From Cavia porcellus (taxonomy: Eukaryota; Chordata; Mammalia; Rodentia; Caviidae), in NCBI RefSeq assembly GCF_034190915.1, contig NW_026947485.1, positions 30,145,519 through 30,209,518 of the forward strand: DNA of 64,000 nt, given 5' to 3'. Made by a program: the position numbers and the translations under genes. Numbering within the stretch: the stretch's first letter is position 1; the number at the start of each line of letters is the position of its first letter. Positions 1-10,565 of the stretch are shown here, in pieces. Below the pieces are notes generated by a model. That model made no database searches and was not told where the DNA came from. It was given only the letters and a program-made list of their open reading frames with translations.

Positions 1-177
1 GGCACCCACGTTAAAAGCATTAAACATGAAACATACTCATCAAGTGTTGCTGTCAACCCTTCTCTCCTCCAGCCCGCCTGCTGTCCCTCTTGGACTGGTG
101 GCTGTGAACTTGAACAAGCAACCATAAATCATGGCAACCTTGACACATGAAGACACAGCTACACAGTTTTTTGCTGG

Positions 178-178
<1 letters not shown>

Positions 179-214
<36 letters not shown>
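179..214. repeat. (CA)n microsatellite
   Basis: An uninterrupted CA dinucleotide run of about 18 units. Open frames crossing it only encode Thr-His repeats and are not genes. Confidence 0.97.
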
Positions 215-218
<4 letters not shown>

Positions 219-344
219 TGGGATGGTACACTAATGCTGCAGAAATGGGCTCATGTCCCCATTACAGTTGGCCATGCTTTTCTCTTCACTTTCTTATTAA
301 CCATGGCTTTGTCTATTTTTTGAGACTTAATAAACTCTATAATT

Positions 345-450
345 GGGGCTGGGGATTTAGCTAGTGGCATAAGCACCTGCCTTGCAAGTGTGTGGTCGTG
401 AGTTCGATTCCTGATACAAATAAAAACAAAAAAGACAAACAAAACAAAAC
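345..450 (+). mobile_element. ID-type SINE, plus strand
   Basis: The tRNA-derived core starts GGGGCTGGGGATTTAGCT and ends in an A-rich tail containing AAAAAAGAC. Internal box-A-like (TAGCT.GTGGCATAAG) and box-B-like (GAGTTCGATTCC) promoter motifs are visible. Flanks AACTCTATAA (333-342) and AACTCTAAAA (451-460) look like an imperfect target-site duplication. It is a non-autonomous retroposon made by pol III and mobilised by L1 machinery. Confidence 0.9.
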
Positions 451-460
451 AACTCTAAAA

Positions 461-1700
461 TGTTTCAAGCAACCTTTCATCAGTATAATTATTTGTCAAA
501 AGTAGGCAGATTTCCAATGGCAAGGAATTGTCTAGGAGATGAGTTTATAGAGAACCTGATACAGCAGAATAAAGGTCATGATTATAGCCAAGAAGTGAAG
601 ACACAGTGACTTGGCTCTGACCAGGAAACTAGACAAAACCACTTCCCATCCCCAAGACAGTCATATTAACACATCCACACGGGACCACAAACAGAAGAGT
701 GTTTCCTCATTTTGGAGTTAAGAAGGCACTGGTTTAGGAAGCTGTGTTACTCCGGGCTGTTGACTTTTCCTCAGTGGGTCCTGAAATCATCAGTGATGTC
801 TTCTGACGCCCCTGGCAATCAGAGCTGATGTGAGGTTTTACAGCAGAAAGAAACCTTGGTTAATTTGGACCACCCAGTGTAATTCCCTTATTTTTCACAG
901 TAATGGCCAACTGAGGAGGGGTGATCTATGCTAGGTCCCTTGGCTGGAGAGTGGAAGTTTTGAGAAGCTGGGGCTTTGGAGCTTGGGAGGTGCAGGGGAG
1001 ACCCCTCTCAGGGGTCACATGCTATAAGTGGGCATGTGCTAAGCGAAGATGCTTTGCTCTTGTGGAGCCTTGGATTTGCAATCCCAGCAGGCTAAGTTTT
1101 GCTCATTTCCCCAAATTTTCTCTGCCTTGCTAAGCTAATTGCTCTGATCTGGTGGCAGCAGTGTGTTGAAGGTGGCTCCTACTGGCTTGTGACAGCCAAC
1201 CAATTGAGTTTCAGGGATTTTGTGAAATGGTTGTTAAACACAGTCATTATCAAAAATTAATTTATATAAACATAATTAAATCAAGTATATTAAAAACAAA
1301 GACATTTAACTCAAAGCAAACCACCTCTTGGTTACTTGACCACATCTTACTATGTCCCTGAGATTATTTACATGAATAATGAATCTGTTGGGCAGAATGA
1401 TTAAAGTTATGCCACCATCCTGGGCTCAGTGACGTCTTATTGGTAGCTTGAAACTGGCCATGGTAAAAATGTTTATGCCATGGGAATTGGCAAATTTACA
1501 AATCAGGACATTTTTCTTTTCCATGAGTCAATTATTAAATATTGGCCAATATGCTTTCTAGCTATTGCTTTTTAATGTGACAAAAAGGATTTGATTCAGG
1601 CTTCTTGCCAGTTAACCACAACTAACCAGGAAAGGGATAAAGAATGAATGAAAAGGTTTCTTTTTTTTTTTTTTTAAATGATAAAGTGGCATATTTCATT
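461..1700. other. Unique DNA, no gene seen
   Basis: No open frame longer than about 70 codons and no recognisable exon or repeat core apart from a poly(T) stretch near 1660-1676. It contains many AT-rich tracts, for example 1250-1300. Nothing functional is supported. Confidence 0.5.
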
Positions 1701-1715
1701 AAAGAACACAAATTT

Positions 1716-1812
1716 GGGGCTGGGGATTTAGCTCAGCGGCATAAGCGCCTGCCTGGCTAGCGCCAAGTCATGAGTTCAATCCCAGTACCAAAAAAACAAA
1801 ACAAAACAAAAC
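1716..1812 (+). mobile_element. ID-type SINE, plus strand, with TSD
   Basis: Near-consensus ID core (GGGGCTGGGGATTTAGCTCAG) followed by an ACAAAAC-rich tail. The exact 11-bp duplication AACACAAATTT lies at 1705-1715 and 1813-1823, showing an L1-style target-primed insertion with clear borders. Confidence 0.95.
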
Positions 1813-1823
1813 AACACAAATTT

Positions 1824-2866
1824 TTTATGGATTTATGACTTGTGTTTCAATTTTTAAAAATTACATAAAATGTAGCAAATGATATATGTACTTACACAGG
1901 TTATTTAAAGAATAAAATGATAATTCATATATTCACCATTCTACTTGCAAAAAAATTATCAGAATTTTTAAAGTTTCTTGAATCAAAACTTTTCTTTTTT
2001 TCTAGGAAAATATTACTAGATGTAACTACAGTATGGTTGATTTTTCAGGGCTTTTCCTTCTAATATTGTTTTTCTGCACATTCAGAAAATTGAATATTTT
2101 TTTAAAGGGGAAAAAAAGCCACTGGAGACTTCTTTCACTGTTGACTAACAGCCTGGAAATCTGCGGTCAGGCAAAGCAATGTTTTCATTTTGAAACTGAA
2201 ACTGCTGTAAGATTAATTTTAACTTTCCTACAAATCAGAAATGCCTAAGTGACTTTAATTTAATACGGTCATTTGTAGTAATATTTGTTATTGCTAGGGG
2301 AAGTACATATTCCTTAAGTAAATTTTCAAGACTCCCTTATAAATCTTTTAAATCCTTAGACCACAATGTTCATTCAGTGTGACATGTTAAACATGGAAAC
2401 ATGAATATAACACCACAGGGGGGAAATGTCAACTGCTGGTCCAGGGAGACCAGTTTCAACCACAAACTCAGGAAATTTACAGTATTTGTTGGAACCTGGG
2501 CAGAAACTCCACTGCCACTTCACTCGATGGCCAAGGCACCTGAGTCTATGGGTTCTATTGGGGAAACCTCACCTGGTTGTCAGAGGTACTAGAGGACCTA
2601 GAAATGGAAGTAGCTACTCACAACTTTAGTCTTTCTTGGGAAAAAAAAAAAAAAAAAAAAAACCTGAAAAGAATCCCAACTCTGAGATGCATGGTGTGGT
2701 TTGGTTGTTATATGACTCTAGAGAGGGTGTGTGGTCCAGAAGTCTAAACCATTGTGTTGTCAGGAGGCTTGTTCTCGGGCAAAGTCAACACTCTTGCTTC
2801 TGGAAGTCACAACACCTTCCTTTCTGGCTCTAGTTTCCCTCCTTGCTAAAACTGATGAGTTTTCAT
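1824..2866. other. Unique AT-rich DNA with a poly(A) run
   Basis: No gene or full repeat recognised. A pure A run lies at about 2641-2662 after unique sequence. Small frames at 2401-2833 partly translate this poly(A) and have no recognisable domain. Confidence 0.5.
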
Positions 2867-3030
2867 GCAGGTACAGTGGCGTATGCCTATAATCCCAGCT
2901 GAGGCAGGAGGATCATAAGTTCAAGGCCTGCCTGAGCAATTTGGCATTCCCTGTCTCACAATAAAACAAAGAAGTCCTGGGACTGCAGCTCAGCACTCCC
3001 TGGATGAAATCCATAGTACAGAAAGAAAGT
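2867..3030 (+). mobile_element. B4-like composite SINE (7SL part plus ID part)
   Basis: The left part has 7SL-derived features (GTATGCCTATAATCCCAGC, GAGGCAGGAGGATCATAAGTT, GCCTGCCTGAGCAA). The right part resembles a diverged ID core (GGGACTGCAGCTCAGCACTCC). This joint structure is that of rodent B4-type SINEs. The borders are approximate. Confidence 0.7.
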
Positions 3031-3159
3031 AGTTTTGTATTTAGAGGTCTATGGACATATGGAATATGCAGCTGCCTTTGTCCTTCTCAGCTGTAGCTCT
3101 GCATTACTCCAGCAAGAGTACGGTGCAGTGCTCTTCAAACTTAGTTTTGACTTCAACTC

Positions 3160-3295
3160 ATCATCAGACATGCATCTGTAATTCCAGAACTTGGGAGGCT
3201 AAAGTAGGGCAGCTGTTAGTTTGAGACTATCCTGGGCTGTGCAGTGAATTTGAGGCCAGACTGGAGTACACAGCAAGACCCGTCTGGAGTAAAGA
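3160..3295 (+). mobile_element. 7SL-derived (B1-type) SINE
   Basis: Shows CATGCATCTGTAATTCCAG, ACTTGGGAGGCTAAAG, a TTTGAGACTATCCTGGGCT segment and a repeated GAGGCCAGACTGGAGTAC-like part, then ACAGCAAGACCCG. It is diverged, so it is an old copy. Confidence 0.75.
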
Positions 3296-3825
3296 TTGGC
3301 GGGTTGGCTGGGGAGGGGTACAATAGGAAATGTTTCTCACTACACACATACAGAGAGAGGTTCACAATTTAAAATCTATAAAGCTCTAAAACCTGGAAAA
3401 TTTTTAAAAATTTGGTACCAAAACTCATTGGAAGACAAACCTTGACTAGAATTGCTAAAAGGTTACTTATGTATTTTATCACACTTGGTGTAAATATGCA
3501 TATATTTACTGTGTAAATATTAACGTGCTTGATTACATTAAACAGTCTTAGACCTTCTAGGATTATTAATATAATACAATATTTAGTATTTGCAGTGTGC
3601 TGGATTTATGAAGACTGAAAAGTTATCAGTTATGAGACATCTGGATCAAGGATGATAAATTTTATGTATATATCTGAAATTAAAACTTCATGAGAGTCAA
3701 CTTTATGTGATATATTCTGATTTTTAAAATTCTATTTCATCTTAACAAAATATGCTGGCTATGACCATTACTTTGATTCATTGATTTCTTAATGCACTGA
3801 TAGGCCATGACCTGGAGTTTGAAGA

Positions 3826-3905
3826 CACTGTGGTGTAGCAGTTAAGAAGTGAGTTTTGGAGGTTCACTGTCTGGACTGTAGCCCTGCTCTATGCTTACAG
3901 CTGTG
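3826..3905 (+). repeat. MIR SINE, left half
   Basis: MIR-like start (GTGGTGTAGCAGTTAAGAAG, CTGGACTGTAGCCCTGCTCTATG, TTACAGCTGTG). It is interrupted after CTGTG by an LTR insertion and resumes at 4229. Confidence 0.75.
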
Positions 3906-4228
3906 TGTGATGGTGAATCTTGAGGGTCAACTTAACTGGCTTGAGAGATAGCTAGGAGATTAGTAAAGTATCCTTTTGGGTGTGCCTGGGTGGGTCATAG
4001 GGGTGTGGGGACCATGTCTGGCCCCTTCTTGCGGGCTCTTCCTTGGTTGCTTTGCTTCTAGGATTCCATGAAGAGAGCAGTTCTTTCTGACATGTCCTTC
4101 CGCTATGATGATTCTGCCTTGGAGCCAGGACCATGGGCCTCTGAAACTGTGAGACAAAGCAAATCCTTCCTCCTTTAAATTGTGTATGTCAGGCACTTTC
4201 TCCCATTATTGGAAACCAGATTAATACA
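3906..4228 (+). mobile_element. Solo LTR-like element nested in a MIR
   Basis: A 323-bp block begins TGATGGTGAATC and ends TTAATACA, so it has TG...CA ends. It is flanked by CTGTG (3901-3905) and CTGAG (4229-4233), a 5-bp duplication with one change, and removing it restores a continuous MIR. The interior resembles MaLR/ERVL-type LTRs: GGTGTGCCTGGGTGGGTC early, and GAAACTGTGAGACAAAGCAAA followed by a T-rich end. A diverged relative is at 19130-19430. There is no coding capacity. The family name is inferred from pattern only. Confidence 0.65.
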
Positions 4229-4385
4229 CTGAGTGGTTCAAGGCAAATAGCCTAATCTCTCTGTGCCATACTTTTTTTCATTTGCAAATAGTGGCAGGAC
4301 ATATCTCATTGGGAGGTGTATGAATTGAAAAAGCTAACACATAGCATTTGAAACATAGCATGACCCTCTGTGCTTTACAAGTGTC
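4229..4385 (+). repeat. MIR SINE, right half
   Basis: Continues the MIR consensus after the LTR: CTGAGTGGTTCAAGGCAAAT, AGCCTAATCTCTCTGTGCC, GCAAATAGTGGCAGGACA, then AAGCTAACACATAGCA. Confidence 0.7.
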
Positions 4386-5820
4386 ATGTTCCTGGTTCCT
4401 TACAGGTGTGCACAATACTGGAGGTCTTAATTCACAAATCTTTCATGCCAGCAGTCTGGCTGCTTCTCAGCTGAGGTACTGAGTACTTGGGTAAGAAGTG
4501 CCTTTGTGAGTTCTGCAGATTTGGAAAGCAAAGAACCACATGATTGGTTCTACAGACATTTATTAAACTCCAGCTACACTCACAGGCAGATTCAAGAATC
4601 AGTAGGGCAGCTAGAATTCAATGAGTTTTTTTTTGTTGTTGTTGTTGTTGTTTATTAGAGACAATACACTAATGGCTACCTATAACCATATGATGACTCT
4701 TTACATTCCTGCCTTCATTTTATGGAGAAGCAAGTGAAGAGGGCCCTTCTAGCAAGAGAGGACACGGGAGAACCTCCCTGAAGGCAGCTGACAGTAAGAC
4801 TTCTTCCAATCCCGGGAGGGGCTTTCTCCACTCAGTGTTGCACAAGACTCCGCTGTGGTTACCACCAGACCCTCTGCAGAAAGCAGCAGGCCAATATACT
4901 TCCTTTGAAGTTCCAAAGCTTTGTTCTGTCTTTTCAATGGCCCTGTGGGCATTGCTATTTTTCAGTAAAACTTTATGAAACTTAGAAAGTCTGTGAGACT
5001 TGCTGGCAGATGGACCATGAGGTTCCAAGCAATTCTAAATCTGGGTATTCATCTCTCTAGACAATAACATTTCTGACATGCCAGGGACAATCTTCTAACC
5101 TTCCGGAGGGGAGTTCAACCTGGAGTGATGGAGTTTTCTTTTCTCTGGCTAGTACTATGTGCAATTCAGAACAAGGGTGGACAGAGAGCCAGCAAGTCAG
5201 CAAAACAACCCATAGGATATTGCACTGGAGGCCATGGGAAATGGTATACATCTCAGCATGCAATCATGTGTGGTCCACATGTCAAGGATTTGGTTGCGCT
5301 GGTCTCTATGTAATGAAGGCTTGCAGAATGCACATCTGCTACTAAATTCACAGACAGGGCTTCTCGTTTTAGCAGCAACTTGAATCCACAGTGCAGCTGA
5401 GGAGTATTTGGTTAAAAGACATGGCCAATGAAACATGACCTTGAAAGCAACGAGTGGAATAAGCATTTGTCAGTGCTCTTCATTAACAGAATGGCGTTTT
5501 CTTGTGCCCTGGGATCTTAGTTAAGTATTCCTCTTTTCAAGTAGACAAAAGAAAATTTGTACTCCCAAATAAAACAAATTTCAGAAAGTTTCTAGTAATG
5601 TTTCAAATATTATGTTTCACTTCTCACCCCAGAGTTATTTTTAACTTCATGATCTGAGGCTGATGGGGTGGATTTTGAAGCTTCATAAAACTTTTTGCAG
5701 TATCATCAAAATTTGGAGCCCCTTTTAATATGCTGCTATTAAAACTTTAATGCAAAATAATAAAAGTAAAAACATCCTGGAAAATGCTACTCCATCAGAT
5801 TAGTTTGGCCCTTGTGAGAG
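4386..5820. other. Unique DNA with a short (GTT)n run
   Basis: A GTT microsatellite is at about 4634-4653. A minus-strand frame at 4720-5028 (102 codons) is the longest here. It has no domain I recognise, no visible exon borders and other open frames overlapping it, so I do not call it a gene. Confidence 0.5.
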
Positions 5821-5822
5821 GG

Positions 5823-5823
<1 letters not shown>

Positions 5824-5855
<32 letters not shown>
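5824..5855. repeat. (GT)n microsatellite
   Basis: A pure GT run of about 16 units. Confidence 0.97.
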
Positions 5856-5856
<1 letters not shown>

Positions 5857-6295
5857 TTTTCACCTAACATTCACATTGGTTGTGGGGATAGTCTGTGAAG
5901 GACATAGCCTACCTGCCCAATGGGCCAGGCTTTGCTTAGACACCAAACAAAAGCCCACAGATTTGCCACATTAAAAGATATATTAGTGTTTTCTTTTCAC
6001 TTTTTTTTTTTTTTACTAAATGCATATCTGACATACATGGAAAGACATACTTCCTCTTCTTTGAGTAGTTCTAATCCAACTTGCACAAAACACATGAACA
6101 CCAGGATAAGTCAACTTCCTATCAGAACTTTAACTAGTTTTGCTTATGAATGTTCACTTTAATTCTGGAGACAGAAACAGGAGAAAAAGAAAGAGGTAAG
6201 GAGGAAAAGTGATCTTCTCTTACATAATCCTCCCCCCATTCTCTGTCTCTGTCTTGGTCTGTTTGTCTGTTTCTCTCTGTCTCTGTTTGTCTCTT

Positions 6296-6362
6296 TGAGC
6301 TGGGGATCAAAATCAAAGCCTTATACACACTGGCAAAAATTCTACCGCTAAGCTATACATCA
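6296..6362 (-). mobile_element. Old ID-type SINE remnant, minus strand
   Basis: Diverged complement of the ID core (CTGGGGATCAAAATCAAAGCC and ACCGCTAAGCTATACATC). It sits beside a TCTG/TCTC-rich simple stretch at 6238-6296. Confidence 0.55.
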
Positions 6363-6449
6363 GTATTTTATTCTGTATTTTTCTCTATTTTAAAGATGGC
6401 TATAGTAAGTTTACATTCTGGATGGTACATTGTAAGCTTGGACATTTTA

Positions 6450-7063
6450 TATTTGAAGCTAGAGTATATGAAGTTTTATCCAAATATTTCAAGGAAAAAG
6501 ACACTATGGTAACTACTATTAAGTCAGGTTATAAGGTGGTGAAGTACTAGGTTGTTGAAACAGTCATGCTGTGACCTCTATTGTTATATTGTTATGTCCT
6601 GTTTTATCTCAATCTCCCCCTTATTGTTTCAAAAAAAATTATTTAGTCATTTCTTATGTTTGTCTTAATTAAAGAAAAAATTCAAAAAAATTAGGATATA
6701 TAAATAGTAACTCTTTTCGATTTCCTATTAACTTGTTTTGAAGTCCTGTAGTACTCCCACGATCTTGTTTTGACTGATTAGACTCTGTTCCATTCTATAT
6801 GATAGTATCAAGTTTGAAGACATAGGCAACTACTTTGAAGACAATAAGATTCACTAAGATACTCATTCTGGTTTGACTATTGTCTTCTTTGGAAGTCCTG
6901 TAATGTTTACAATGCCTAAGTTTTATTGGTCTTGTTCTCTACTGTTTTGTCCAACTTTATAATATCTAATAAGATAGACAATTCTTTTTAAGGAAACAAG
7001 GGACAACGTTGATAACCATTGTTGATAAACTTGTACTCTGTTCTACACCAAAAAAAAAAAAAA
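6450..7063 (+). mobile_element. 5'-truncated half-LINE (HAL1-like) copy B, 3' UTR only
   Basis: A 614-bp insert ends in poly(A) at 7050-7063 and is bounded by the exact 16-bp duplication AAGCTTGGACATTTTA (6434-6449 and 7064-7079). Its interior aligns by eye, in the sense direction, with the complement of 22240-22700 of the full-length half-LINE: both carry GTTTTGACTGA-like segments, ...AGTATCA.GTTTGAA..., then ...AACCATTGTTGAT. It holds only the repeated 3' UTR units. Its 3' end falls about 440 bp short of that of copy A. Confidence 0.85.
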
Positions 7064-8391
7064 AAGCTTGGACATTTTAAAATGTTTTATAATTATTTAG
7101 TTAGTAACATCGATTAGATGATCTTTAAATTGTCAAGTGCACCTTTTCTAAGTACCATCTACCATCACCAGTCTACATTTTTTTATTTTAAAGAGAGTAA
7201 AATTAAACACAACAAAACAAGACATAATAAAGCAATGTAAGAGACATAAATTTCAAAGCAAGACAATCAGCCATCTTCACTTGTCTTCTTCCAAATAGTT
7301 GTCCATATCTTCACATATACAGAATTCACACAAACAGCACAGTATAGAATTCATCTGAACAAGATGAGAAAGGCATTTTAGGTCTTCAAGACCAGACAAT
7401 AGGGAAGTCAACAATGGCTGTCATAGTGTGTCTCATTCTCTTCAAAGTAGCTGTCCATACCTTCATGTATGTTGAAATTAAACAAAACCAAATGGGCTAA
7501 AATCACTCTGAACAAAGAATAATAGTATTGCTGGGTTTCACATCATGATGCCATGGAATCAGCACTGGGTACTGTAGTGTCTCTTTTTCTTTAAAGTAGT
7601 TGTTCATTTTATCATGCGTTATATGATCAGTTCTCATAAATTGCTTATAGGTCCTATACATGCATGAGTCTCTACATACATTTCTATCCTTTCTGTATTA
7701 GAGGGAAAAACAAAACAAAGCAAGACAAAACAAAACAAATTCCTGTAATGAAAAAGTTATATAAAACCACAGTACCAGGTGCTCTACAATGGTTACTGTG
7801 TTGTTATCTTCAATAGAACTGTCTGTAATATCAGGCATGGTATAATTGAATATAGCAGTACATAATAATATTAATAAAAACAAAACAGTAGACAGTGTAA
7901 AACTTCAAAAGCAGGTAATAATCAAACGAGAGCAGGTATCCTAGTGAATCTTGTCATCTTCACTGTAGTTGCCTATACTCTCAGACTTGATACTATCAAT
8001 CATAACAGATTCGAATAAAATCCATCAATACAAAACAGCAATCTAACAAACCAGATTCAACAAAGATCAGTCATGATAAAACAGTGTAATTTATACAGGG
8101 CTTTAGATTAAGTTAATAGGAAATTAAGGATGATTACCGTACTATACCCTGCTATTTTCGGGACAGCTGTCTGTGCCCTCAAACCTAGTGCAAGTAGACA
8201 AACTGGAACAGAACATAACCCATCTAAACAGAGTTGTGTGAGTAATGTGGGTTTTAAGTCCTGATACACTATTAACAATATCTTCTGCCTTCTTTTTTTA
8301 GACTACTCCTCCCCTTTCACCCCCACAGGGTACACTGTGCATTTTGGGTCCCACCAACTCCCTCAGTTTTTAGATTGGTGGGGGCAACCTG

Positions 8392-8664
8392 CTATTTACC
8401 TAAGTGGTTCTGAACCTTCTCACTCTTGGACTTGATCTCAAGTTGTATTCCTTCACCTACAAAAGCTTCAAGGTTTTCCTTCGTTATAACTAAGTAGTTC
8501 TCTGTTGTACATAAGTATCCTGTCTTTCCAACCCATCTGCAGGTGCTGGTCAAGCTGTCCCTATTTTTCTCTGGTTCCCTGTCACATAGAGCACTGTTTT
8601 TCTCATTTGATTTTTTGGTCCATAAACCCTTTTTCAGGTTAATTATATTTCCTATACAGAGCAT
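8392..8664 (-). other. Unidentified 90-codon open frame in half-LINE copy C
   Basis: A frame starting MLCIGNIINLKKGLW, rich in Lys/Glu/Asn, inside the ~460-bp stretch of copy C that has no counterpart in copy A. I see no endonuclease, reverse-transcriptase or Cys-rich motif. It may be chance, a remnant of an extra element segment, or a separate nested insertion; the pyrimidine-rich run at 8700-8729 would suit its edge. Function is unknown. Confidence 0.3.
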
Positions 8665-8812
8665 CTCGGTGCAGCCTACCTCCTGATCTACTCTGCCTGT
8701 TTCTTTTTTTCTTTTTTCTTTTTTTTTTGTGTATCAAGGCCATCTATATTAGAGATTATAGCCAACCTTCGCTGCCTCATTTCTGCTATGCTATTTTTCT
8801 GCCATTGGTTGT

Positions 8813-8945
8813 CTACTTTTCTCCTTCATTCCACTGTCTGTTCTGTTCATTGAGGCCTCTCTGCCACTGTTCCTGATATTCTGGTATTTTTTTTTCTCTC
8901 TCTCTAAAATGTCCTTCAGTATTCTCTGTAGGGTTGGATTGGTGG
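8813..8945 (-). pseudogene. ORF1 C-terminal remnant of half-LINE copy C
   Basis: In-frame translation from 8945 gives TNPTLQRILKDILEREKKKY and then an RNSGREA motif before a stop at 8813-8815. This is collinear with the C-terminus of the intact ORF1 at 23143-24195 (TNSTLQKVLQDILKKEKYKE, RNSGREA). The last few codons have shifted frame. It is truncated at the 5' end by the insertion. Confidence 0.85.
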
Positions 8946-9018
8946 CAGTCTATTTTTTAAAAAGCATTTTAATGTAAGACACATAGGAAGGGCATCATCT
9001 TGGAATAAAATAGTCCTT

Positions 9019-9109
9019 TAAAAATGTTTTTAATGATTTAGAGTATCAAACCCAGAACCTTGCACATGCTAACCACATGTTGTAACACTGAGGTACATCT
9101 CCACTCTCT
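9019..9109 (-). mobile_element. Old ID-type SINE, minus strand
   Basis: Diverged ID complement (CAAACCCAGAACCTTGCACATG, GAGGTACATCTCCA). Flanks AAAATAGTCCTT (9007-9018) and AAAATAATCCTT (9110-9121) form an imperfect TSD. Confidence 0.7.
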
Positions 9110-9121
9110 AAAATAATCCTT

Positions 9122-9344
9122 AAAAAAAATCCTTCCTTATTCTTCTTTATTCTGAAATTATAATGACAACAGAGCATAGGAAAAACATGCTTAATTTTTT
9201 TTGATGTAGAGAAGCTATAATACAAAATTTCTTTTTGTCATAATTGCATATGGACATTATAATATATTATATATATTGTTTGTAATTATTCTCTAGATAG
9301 AAGGTATTCAAATATTCAACTTTGTTTACAAATATCCAACTTTG

Positions 9345-9380
<36 letters not shown>

Positions 9381-10364
9381 TACTAATTTTTTTTGGCAAA
9401 TAGAAAGGAAAATAAAAAGAATGCAAGCCCAGCAGCTTCTTTCTTTCAAATTCTGAGGGAAAGGTGAGCAAGCACCGAGTGATCTCTGGTGACTAGCACA
9501 CGGGCTGTGGGTACAGGACACTTTGGCAACTCACAGGCTGCAGAGTGGTAGGAATGGCTTCATGAACAGCACCATTCAAAGACCAGCAGCTGCAGTGTAG
9601 ACAGTTCTTGGAACCATTTTTTTAAAGTAATAATATCTTTTCCTGAATTTTAGCACTCAAATGAAATCCATGCACCAAAGCTGAGTAACTGAAATAACAA
9701 ACAGAATTCCACCCATGAGTACACACTATTTCTTTGTATGTTTCCAGTAAAGTTTAGGTGTTTTCTCCACATCTACGGAATAATACAGTCAGCCTACCAT
9801 AATGAAAATTCTGGCTCAGAGTCCAGCAACCACTCTTTTAAGTCACAGTCAGCATAAATTATCAGTGAAGCAATTAATTTTGATTTACTTTTGCTTTGCT
9901 TGAATAAAGTAAACCAGGGTCTTTTTCATTGTCAGTGTCAAGAATTAAAAACATTTCTAAAAACAGCACCACGGTTCCTTCCTTGGTTAGGAAGCTAGAT
10001 CCTCCTTTGGAGGCTCTATCATCTTTTCTATTCCTTTCCTACCTTCACTGAATCACAGATAACTATATGGATGTTTCTTACACACGGTTTTCATTGCTAA
10101 TCTGACATCGGTGTAAAAACCAATGAACAAAACAAAGAAATTGCACTTTATGAGGTTTGTGGTAACAAATTACAAATAGCTTTCATTTTCTTGTTTTGCC
10201 TCTTCTGAGAGTAAACTAAATGACTTACGGAGGTTTTGGTTTAAACTGCTAATGAGATGATGCATAATTCTCCCCATAAACTGGGAGAAGTTGAAAAAAT
10301 AAAGAAAAAAAGGAGATTTATGGGCTCTTGGAGTTTGAGTTCTAGCATATGCCTGGGATCATAA
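9122..10364. other. Unique DNA with a (TA)n run
   Basis: A TA dinucleotide run occupies about 9351-9375. The rest is AT-rich and without a supported gene or repeat. Confidence 0.5.
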
Positions 10365-10565
10365 CCTGGTGGTTGAAAATCTAGGATCTGGAGGCAAACT
10401 CCTGATTTAATCGACTAGGTTGGTCAAGCTTAGCTAAACTGTTTTTACCCGCTCTACACTGGGGCCCTCGTTGTAAAAAAGAGGTGAGCTTAATGCGTCA
10501 TAGGTGTTATGGTCAAGATTTCATGAGATAAATGCATGAAAATCACTGGACCCAACATAATACTC
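10365..10565 (+). repeat. Probable MIR SINE
   Basis: Weak but ordered MIR landmarks: GGATCTGGAGGCAAACTCCTG, GGTCAAGCTTAGCTAAACTG, AAAAGAGGTGAGCTTAATG, then ATGAGATAAATGCATGAAAA and a degraded 3' end. Confidence 0.5.

Larger units (their letters stand above)
7184..8945 (-). mobile_element. 5'-truncated half-LINE (HAL1-like) copy C
   Basis: Read on the minus strand, this holds the last ~44 codons of an L1-type ORF1, a stop, about 60 bp matching copy A, an unmatched ~460-bp segment (about 8286-8745), then the degenerate repeat-unit 3' UTR ending near an AATAAA (complement of 7182-7187) and a short poly(A). CAGTCTA occurs at 7169-7175 just outside the 3' end and at 8946-8952 just outside the 5' end, a likely short or decayed TSD. 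There is no ORF2 sequence between ORF1 and the 3' UTR, as in copy A. Confidence 0.8.

Noticed and set aside
131..364. 77-codon frame with His-Thr repeats
   Set aside because: Translation of the CA microsatellite and an ID element.
1716..1800. tRNA gene candidate (box A/B-like motifs)
   Set aside because: It is an ID SINE; it has the tRNA-derived promoter but no full cloverleaf, and it has a poly(A)-type tail with a TSD.
6434..8952. Twin-priming inversion joining copies B and C into one event
   Set aside because: Copy B has its own exact 16-bp TSD enclosing only 6450-7063, so the two are separate insertions.
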